This document shows, piece after piece, positions 1 through 3,804 of a stretch of DNA of 5,291 nucleotides. Numbering within the stretch: position 1 is the first letter of the stretch; each line of letters starts with the position of its first letter. The stretch covers positions 1-5,291 of the forward strand of contig CANOHR010000087.1 in NCBI GenBank assembly GCA_947565875.1, read 5' to 3'. The notes beneath the pieces were generated by a model. The model searched no databases, was not told the origin of the DNA, and saw only the letters and a program-made list of their open reading frames with translations. The DNA is from an uncultured Pseudoflavonifractor sp. GTDB lineage: Bacteria; Bacillota; Clostridia; Oscillospirales; Oscillospiraceae. Both the position numbers and the translations under genes were made by a program.

Positions 1-108
1 CAATATGGCGCGGGAGGGAGAGAGGATGTCATAGAGCCCCTTGAAAATCTGGTGGAGGGAAAGCGGCTAAAAGACATTTCTGATTTGCCTCTTGACTTGT
101 GCGTATAA
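1..108 (+). CDS. Unidentified protein, C-terminal fragment (partial, 5' end outside window)
   Basis: Frame 1 is open from the first base to a TAA at 106-108, giving 35 residues, while the other two forward frames hit stops within about 40 bases. The tail is hydrophilic and acidic/basic mixed (GREDVIEPLENLVEGKRLKD) and ends ISDLPLDLCV, with no membrane segment or recognisable motif. The stop is followed 22 bases later by a strong hairpin (130-166), as expected for a gene end. I do not recognise the family. The coding call rests on the open frame and the terminator that follows, and 35 codons could be open by chance. Confidence 0.5.
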   Translation, partial: QYGAGGREDVIEPLENLVEGKRLKDISDLPLDLCV

Positions 109-129
109 TCTTAGAATGGTTTGCTTTAA

Positions 130-166
130 AGGAAGGGCCTGCCGCTAATTACGGCAGGCCCTTCCT
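130..166. terminator. Strong intergenic hairpin between convergent genes, probable bidirectional terminator
   Basis: GGAAGGGCCTGCCG at 131-144 pairs perfectly with 152-165 across a 7-base loop (CTAATTA), and A130-T166 extends the stem to 15 bp. It lies between the stop at 108 (plus) and the end of the minus gene at 255. Flanks are AT-rich: TTTAAA precedes the stem and TAAAATAAAA follows it. Neither side has a long U-tract in the transcript; the minus side reads TTTAAAGC after the stem. The hairpin is certain and termination is an inference from its position. Confidence 0.7.
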
Positions 167-193
167 AAAATAAAATGTTCCTTATGTGGACGA

Positions 194-247
194 CACAAAG
201 GCCCACCCTCTTTGGGGGTGTACTCCAAAGGGGGGAGGGGCTTTGTG
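194..247 (-). other. Imperfect long hairpin in the 3' region of the small membrane protein gene
   Basis: CACAAAG (194-200) pairs with CTTTGTG (241-247). Inside it CCC (202-204) pairs with GGG (237-239), and CCCTCTTTGG (206-215) pairs with CCAAAGGGGG (225-234) with one wobble. It begins eight bases past the stop of the minus gene (255-257). No U-tract follows it on the minus strand, so it may be a 3' UTR stabilising stem or a weak terminator backing up the one at 130-166. Confidence 0.4.
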
Positions 248-254
248 ATGTTTT

Positions 255-596
255 TCATACCAGCCTCAAAAAGGCAAGGACCGCGGCGACGCTGACGGCA
301 ATGACCGCCACCGAGGCGCAGATCTCCAGCCAGCCTGCTGTCTGCTCCCGGAGGGAGGGGACGGGCTGAGGGGCGGGGAACTCCTCAGCAAGGGGCTCCT
401 CTGGGGAGAGGGCCGCCCGGTTCAACTCCTTCCAGGCCGCCTTGGTCTCCAGCCGCCGGCGGCACCGGTCAAAGTCCAGGACCGCCCCCTTCCCCTCCCT
501 GGGGACCGGGGCGGCAGTGGGCAGGAAGGTCACAAGGTCGGCGCCGCCGCTGACCTTGACTCGTTTGGCCTGAAGATGATAATATACGGTATCCAT
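255..596 (-). CDS. Small C-terminally membrane-anchored protein under a LexA-type promoter, family not recognised
   Basis: A 113-residue protein. The ATG at 594-596 is preceded by AGGAGGG (605-611 on the plus strand) at good spacing, so the start is secure. Residues 1-20 include a basic patch (QAKRVKV). Residues 38-61 are charged and probably helical (VLDFDRCRRRLETKAAWKEL). Residues 64-80 are a proline/glutamate-rich linker. Residues about 88-111 form one hydrophobic segment (WLEICASVAVIAVSVAAVLAF) followed by only two residues, giving a tail-anchored topology with the bulk probably in the cytoplasm. There is no signal peptide and no LysM domain. A strong promoter at 713-741 carries LexA-like boxes, giving a leader of about 110 nt and implying DNA-damage induction. 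By analogy with SOS-induced small membrane proteins (YneA, SidA), it could restrain division or act in envelope stress. That role is inferred from regulation and topology, not from homology. Confidence 0.8.
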   Translation of the reverse strand: MDTVYYHLQAKRVKVSGGADLVTFLPTAAPVPREGKGAVLDFDRCRRRLETKAAWKELNRAALSPEEPLAEEFPAPQPVPSLREQTAGWLEICASVAVIAVSVAAVLAFLRLV

Positions 597-646
597 ATGC
601 TGAACCCTCCTATTGGATTTGATAACAAAATATTACCAGATCCATT

Positions 647-680
647 GTCCCAATAACGGGACCGATAAACCACAGGTCCC
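647..680 (-). promoter_or_regulatory. Two mutually exclusive hairpins in the leader of the small membrane protein gene
   Basis: On the minus strand GGGACC (675-680) can pair with GGTCCC (658-663) across 11 bases. The same GGTCCC can instead pair, through GTCCC, with GGGAC (647-651) across 6 bases. The shared middle arm makes the two folds alternatives. They lie in the predicted 5' leader, about 35-50 bases before the Shine-Dalgarno. The arms are short, so a regulatory role is speculative. Confidence 0.25.
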
Positions 681-693
681 CTTTTTAAAAAAT

Positions 694-707
694 AGAACGT
701 CTGTTCT
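694..707. promoter_or_regulatory. LexA-like operator (SOS box) 1
   Basis: GAAC (695-698), N4, GTTC (703-706), flanked by A694 and T707, so the box has perfect 5-bp arms. It matches the Firmicute LexA core GAAC-N4-GTTC in every defined position, though the central GTCT is not the common ATAT. It covers the predicted transcription start (about 706) of the minus-strand promoter, a position from which a repressor would block initiation. Confidence 0.65.
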
Positions 708-712
708 TCTAT

Positions 713-741
713 ACTATACAACATTTGTTCGAATGCGTCAA
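713..741 (-). promoter_or_regulatory. Sigma-A-type promoter for the small membrane protein gene
   Basis: On the minus strand, TTGACG (736-741) lies exactly 17 bp upstream of TATAGT (713-718); each hexamer has five of six consensus bases. The predicted start is near 706, leaving a leader of about 110 nt before the ATG at 596. It is the best promoter-like pair I found in the window and is embedded among LexA-like boxes. Confidence 0.7.
718..731. promoter_or_regulatory. LexA-like operator (SOS box) 2, in the promoter spacer
   Basis: On the minus strand this reads CGAACAAATGTTGT, matching the Firmicute consensus CGAAC-N4-GTTCG except at the fourth base of the right arm. It sits between the -35 and -10 hexamers, where LexA binding would exclude RNA polymerase. 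Its centre is 24 bp from that of box 1. Confidence 0.55.
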
Positions 742-754
742 GAACAAATTTTCG
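741..754. promoter_or_regulatory. Degenerate LexA-like half-operator 3
   Basis: AGAACAAATTTTCG has a complete left arm (GAAC) and three of four bases in the right arm (TTTC for GTTC). Its centre is 23 bp from box 2, continuing the spacing, and it abuts the -35 hexamer. GAACAAAT at 742-749 also forms an 8-bp inverted repeat with ATTTGTTC at 723-730. Alone it would not be called; the spacing is the argument. Confidence 0.3.
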
Positions 755-776
755 ATTTCCCGGAAAATTTTTTCGG

Positions 777-803
777 GGAGGGAGGAAACTTTTTCATCCC
801 TCC
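777..803 (+). promoter_or_regulatory. Stem-loop in the leader of the YcdB/SLH gene
   Basis: GGAGGGA (777-783) pairs with TCCCTCC (797-803), and after one mismatch GAAA (785-788) pairs with TTTC (792-795) around a 3-base loop. The upstream stretch 759-777 (CCCG, A/T run, CGGG) can also fold. No U-tract follows, so this is not a normal terminator. It may be a leader stability element; its GGAGG is not positioned to start a gene. Confidence 0.3.
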
Positions 804-824
804 TTCGTCTAAAAAAGCAAGAGA

Positions 825-838
825 TGGCCTTCGGGCCA
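825..838 (+). promoter_or_regulatory. UUCG-tetraloop hairpin directly before the ribosome binding site
   Basis: TGGCC (825-829), TTCG loop, GGCCA (834-838). The loop is a C(UUCG)G tetraloop, an unusually stable RNA motif. It ends four bases before the Shine-Dalgarno AAAGGAGG (843-850) of the SLH gene, so it may keep the site open or stabilise the 5' end of the transcript. The hairpin is seen; the effect is inferred. Confidence 0.4.
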
Positions 839-857
839 AAGAAAAGGAGGACCTGAC

Positions 858-3059
858 ATGAAGCTTTGCAAATTTGCCGCCGCTCTGACCGGGGCCGCTC
901 TGAGCCTCAGCCTGGTGGCCCCCGCCCTGGCTGCGGAGGCCGCCGATCAGCGCCTTGCCCGGGTGACCCTGGAGGTAAAAGGAACGCTGGGGATCGGGGA
1001 CGAGTACACCGAGTTCTATGGGGAGCCTGACGAGACCGCCCTGGGGACCCGTTGGAGCTTGAGTTGGAAGAGCGAGGACGAGGAACTGAGCGTCACCGCC
1101 ACCGACGAGGGTAAGGTCCTCTCTCTGAACCGCTGGGAGAAGGGTGACCGGGTGGTGGAGCCCGTTTTTGCCATGGGCTCCTCTGGGGAGCTGTCCTTCC
1201 CCGCCATGACCCGCTCCCAGGCCGGAGAGCACGCTAGGGCATTCCTGGACAAGGTCCTTTCGGAGAATGAGAAGGTGAGTTTTACCGAGGAGGACGCGGA
1301 GTCTCTCTCTGCCACCGAGTATTCCTTCCGGGGGAACGTGGAGCTCAACGGTCTTCCCTCCCCTATGAGCGTCTATGTCCGGGTGCGGCTCTCCGACGGA
1401 GAGGTGACCCGGTTCTGGCGAGGGGACGTGTCCGACTACGCCGGGGCTCCCGGAGATGCCAAAACCTCCACCACGGAGGAAAAGGCCAGAGAACTTCTGA
1501 AAACCACCCTGTCCCTCCGGCTGGAGTATGTCCGGAACGAAAAGGGGGAGGCGGCGGTCCTTCGCTATCTGCCCAACGGCACCGATGAATTCTATGTGGA
1601 CGCCGCCACCGGGGAGCTGGTAAACCTGACCGAGCTTCGGGACAAGCTTCGTCAGCAGTACGCCGGCGCCGGCGGAGAAAAGCTGATGGCCAATACCTCC
1701 ATGGCCGCCATGGACGCCGCCGCCCCGGAGGCCGCTCCCACCCTTTCCGAGGTGGAGCTGGAGGGAGTCGCCAAGCTGGAGGGGGTCCTGGACAAGGAGG
1801 GGCTGGACAAGAAGATCAAGGCGTGGCGGGAGTTGGGCCTGGACGCCTACGCCCTGGGCTCCGCCGGCTACAACGTGGACCGGGAGACGGGGGATGTGAC
1901 CGCCCGGGTCTCCTACGCCAAAAATACCGAGGAAGGGATCTACCGCCGCTATGTGACGGTGGACGCCAAGACCGGCGAACTCATCAGCATGTACGGCAAT
2001 AACCCCTCCAGAATGGTACTGCTGGAGGAGGACAGCAAGGAATATAAGGCCCTGCTCACCGCCGCCCAGGCCCAGGAGAAGGGAGAGGCCTTCCTGAAGC
2101 GGCTCTGGGGAGAGCAGCTTGCAAAGACCGAGCGGTACAACGAGGTGGACGGGAAGGAAAAGGCCTCCACCGTTTCCTTCACCTTCGCCCAGAAGGTCAA
2201 CGGCTACTTTTTCCCGGAAAACAGCATTACCGTCCGGGTGGATGGGACCGACGGCTCCATCATGGGCTTCTCCAGGAGCTTTGACGACGAGGTGGTCTTT
2301 GATACCGCCGACGGGCTGATCTCTGAGGAGGAAGCCATCGACGTCTGGTGCGGCAGCTTCCCGGTGGAGCTGGGATACATGGAGATCCCCGTGGCTCTGG
2401 ATATGTCCAAGGAGTTTGAGCTGCTGCGGAACGCGGGCTACACCTACTATAATTCCCTGAAGCCGGGCTATGCCCTGGGAGACCGGGACGCTTGGTACTC
2501 CGGGGTGGACGCCAAGACCGGAGAACTGGTGGAGCCGGAGACCACCGAGCCGGAGACCATGTTCTATGACGACCTGGAGGGCCACTGGGCCAAGGAGATC
2601 CTGGACGAGCTGGCCCGGTACGGCGTGGGCTGGATGGGGGGCAAGGCGGAGCCCGACAAGGCATTGACCCAGCTTGACTACATCCTCCTTCTTTCCAGTG
2701 CCGAGGGCTACCGCTGGAGCAACGTCGGCGAGGAGGATGTGGAAACGCTTTATGAGATCGCCTACCGCCAGGGGATCCTTACCAAAGAGGAGCGGCAGGA
2801 GGACAAGGTGCTGACAAGGGCGGAGTTGGTGAAGATGTTCCTCAACAGCCGGGGCTACGGAAAAGTAGCCCAGCTTTCCGGTATCTTCCGCTGCGACTTT
2901 GCCGACGCCGCCCAGATCCCGGAATCCGACCTGGGCTACGCCGCCCTGGCCCAAGGCCTGGGAATCGCGGGAGGAGACGGAGAGGGCAACTACGCCCCCA
3001 CCCGTCCCGCCGTCCGCTGCGAGGCGGCGGTGATGCTGTGGAAGTACATGAAGCGGTGA
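858..3059 (+). CDS. Secreted YcdB/YcdC-domain protein with C-terminal S-layer homology domains
   Basis: A 733-residue protein. The ATG at 858 follows AAAGGAGG by 7 bases. Residues 1-25 form a signal peptide (MKLCKFAAAL, hydrophobic core, then APALA with likely cleavage before AEA). The mature protein holds two YcdB/YcdC-type units related to PepSY, roughly 30-260 and 300-555. Recurring strands YVDAATGELV (246-255), VDAKTGELI (368-376) and VDAKTGELV (550-558) are the hallmark. A short Ala/Met-rich linker (278-295) separates them. The C-terminus (about 568-733) is SLH-like: DLEGHWAKEILDELARYGV, then LTRAELVKMF (652-661), then a last copy from FADAAQIPES to the end. SLH domains bind pyruvylated wall polymers, so the protein is probably held at the cell surface. 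PepSY-like units are often linked to protease inhibition, but no substrate can be named. Codons are strongly GC-ending. The gene is divergent from the small membrane protein gene and ends at a bidirectional terminator (3203-3245). Confidence 0.92.
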   Translation: MKLCKFAAALTGAALSLSLVAPALAAEAADQRLARVTLEVKGTLGIGDEYTEFYGEPDETALGTRWSLSWKSEDEELSVTATDEGKVLSLNRWEKGDRVVEPVFAMGSSGELSFPAMTRSQAGEHARAFLDKVLSENEKVSFTEEDAESLSATEYSFRGNVELNGLPSPMSVYVRVRLSDGEVTRFWRGDVSDYAGAPGDAKTSTTEEKARELLKTTLSLRLEYVRNEKGEAAVLRYLPNGTDEFYVDAATGELVNLTELRDKLRQQYAGAGGEKLMANTSMAAMDAAAPEAAPTLSEVELEGVAKLEGVLDKEGLDKKIKAWRELGLDAYALGSAGYNVDRETGDVTARVSYAKNTEEGIYRRYVTVDAKTGELISMYGNNPSRMVLLEEDSKEYKALLTAAQAQEKGEAFLKRLWGEQLAKTERYNEVDGKEKASTVSFTFAQKVNGYFFPENSITVRVDGTDGSIMGFSRSFDDEVVFDTADGLISEEEAIDVWCGSFPVELGYMEIPVALDMSKEFELLRNAGYTYYNSLKPGYALGDRDAWYSGVDAKTGELVEPETTEPETMFYDDLEGHWAKEILDELARYGVGWMGGKAEPDKALTQLDYILLLSSAEGYRWSNVGEEDVETLYEIAYRQGILTKEERQEDKVLTRAELVKMFLNSRGYGKVAQLSGIFRCDFADAAQIPESDLGYAALAQGLGIAGGDGEGNYAPTRPAVRCEAAVMLWKYMKR

Positions 3060-3060
3060 T

Positions 3061-3197
3061 GAGATAAATAGAAATTTATAAGTGGTCCTGGCGGGCCGGT
3101 TTGGAACCGGCCCCTACGAAGGTTGGCAATGTGTAGGGGCGGGTTCTAAACCCGCCTGCACAGGGATGGAACCGCCGCTAAATTTCCATTTATTCTC
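3061..3197. repeat. MITE-like / REP-like palindromic element with imperfect terminal inverted repeats
   Basis: The left end (3061-3078, GAGATAAATAGAAATTTA) and the inverted right end (3179-3197) match over 19 positions with one mismatch and one single-base gap. Inside are two hairpins: GGGCCGGTT/AACCGGCCC (3093-3101 with 3105-3113) and GGCGGGTT/AACCCGCC (3138-3145 with 3149-3156). GCCCCTAC (3110-3117) and GTAGGGGC (3133-3140) are also inverted to each other. No open reading frame of note and no clear target-site duplication are present. It starts two bases after the SLH gene stop. Short palindromes of this kind are known as dispersed repeats in gut Clostridia; copy number here cannot be tested. 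Confidence 0.6.
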
Positions 3198-3202
3198 CCA
3201 AC

Positions 3203-3245
3203 ACATAAAAAAGGAGCCTCCCGCCGGGAGGCTCCTTTTTTATGT
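3203..3245. terminator. Bidirectional rho-independent terminator
   Basis: A perfect 20-bp inverted repeat (3203-3222 with 3226-3245) with a GCC loop. Its core is GGAGCCTCCC/GGGAGGCTCC, with six A on the left and six T on the right, so both strands read a GC-rich stem followed by a U-tract. It serves the SLH gene (plus, ending 3059) and the HD gene (minus, ending 3290, or 3253 if the frameshift noted there is real). Confidence 0.93.
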
Positions 3246-3289
3246 CCTTTGCTTACTTGTAGAGTTCTACCAGCTTCGGCAGGCGCATG

Positions 3290-3742
3290 TCAAAACGGTG
3301 CTGACGGATCTTCCGCCTCCAACAACTCGATGGCCTGCCGGTATTTCTCCAGCCTTTTTGGGTCCGCCTCATCCAGCCGGGTGGGCTCGCTGTTGTGGAG
3401 GAGATCGGCCAGCTTTACCTGCCGGGCCAGGGGATCAGCCTTGATCTGGCGTACATATTCCAGATAGGGGACCTCTTTGTCATGGGTCAGCAAGGCCAGG
3501 GCCTTTAGCCCCCGGTCAGGAAAGCCCTGTGAGCGCAGCTCCTCCAGGGTATAGTCCGTATCCTCCACTACATCGTGGAGAAGGGCCGCCACCGCCTCCT
3601 CGCTGTCCATCTGCTCCGCCAGGTGGAACGGGTGAAACACATAGGGACAGCCGCCCTTATCCACCTGACCGTGATGGGCCAGATAGCTCAGGCGCATGGC
3701 TTTTTTCGTTAAGGGGGTGTAGATTATAGGGGGTCCTCCCAA
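3290..3742 (-). CDS. HD-domain phosphohydrolase of RelA/SpoT-MESH1 type (putative small alarmone hydrolase)
   Basis: 150 residues when read from TTG at 3742. The HD signature is complete: H37 (FHPFHLAEQM), H56-D57 with E60-D61 (LLHDVVEDT), and D113 (KLADLLHN). These correspond to the metal ligands and catalytic acidic pair of the (p)ppGpp hydrolase domain of SpoT/MESH1. AHHGQ at 22-26 matches the conserved AH-GQ opening. There is no synthetase or TGS domain, so a stand-alone cytoplasmic hydrolase is likely. The substrate could be (p)ppGpp or another nucleotide. Start: no Shine-Dalgarno precedes the TTG, whereas GGGAGGA (3734-3740) lies 7 bases before an AUA (3725-3727), giving (M)IYTPLTKKAM. 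The first in-frame ATG (residue 16) would cut into the first helix. End: the frame stops after PSAPF. Removing one base of the AAAA run at 3292-3295 would continue as DMRLPKLVELYK to a TAA at 3253-3255, close to the terminator. The gene lies downstream of the WG/SLH gene on the same strand. Confidence 0.85.
   Translation of the reverse strand: MGGPPIIYTPLTKKAMRLSYLAHHGQVDKGGCPYVFHPFHLAEQMDSEEAVAALLHDVVEDTDYTLEELRSQGFPDRGLKALALLTHDKEVPYLEYVRQIKADPLARQVKLADLLHNSEPTRLDEADPKRLEKYRQAIELLEAEDPSAPF
3734..3740 (-). promoter_or_regulatory. Shine-Dalgarno of the HD hydrolase that points to a non-ATG start
   Basis: GGGAGGA on the minus strand. Seven bases separate its GGAGG from AUA at 3725-3727; the next codon is AUC. 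No ATG, GTG or TTG in frame falls at usable spacing. The nearest standard start (TTG 3740-3742) overlaps the site itself. Initiation at AUA or another near-cognate codon is therefore the simplest reading, unless an ATG was lost by mutation. Confidence 0.5.
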
Positions 3743-3804
3743 GGGTTTATCGGCTGGAGATTGGGCTGAAGCATTTTGACGATGGTATTTTAAAGGGGCT
3801 GACT
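3743..3804. other. Short intergenic stretch between two minus-strand genes
   Basis: About 60 bases separate the stop of the WG/SLH gene from the HD gene. I see no convincing terminator hairpin and no good -35/-10 pair, so read-through from the upstream gene into the HD gene is possible. Confidence 0.4.

Noticed and set aside
92..109. TTGACT followed by TATAAT, resembling a promoter
   Set aside because: The hexamers are only 6 bp apart, which is incompatible with sigma-A recognition. They lie at the end of an open frame and no plus-strand gene follows before the hairpin at 130.
530..724. 64-codon minus-strand open frame starting inside the promoter region
   Set aside because: It begins upstream of the predicted transcription start, overlaps the operators and the real 113-residue gene in another frame, and lacks a Shine-Dalgarno.
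738..2954. Very long minus-strand open frame (738 codons) opposite the SLH gene
   Set aside because: It is a shadow of the GC-ending codon bias of the plus-strand gene. Its translation is low-complexity (runs of G, L, V, H, P) with no domain, while the plus frame has a signal peptide, YcdB and SLH domains and a ribosome binding site.
3091..3160. Paired hairpins considered as a CRISPR-like or riboswitch element
   Set aside because: The two palindromes differ in sequence and are not direct repeats with spacers. The element follows a stop codon rather than preceding a gene, so a dispersed palindromic repeat fits better.
3082..3467. Plus-strand open frames covering the palindromic element, terminator and HD gene end
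   Set aside because: They run through a perfect terminator hairpin and antisense to conserved HD-domain sequence, with no ribosome binding site.
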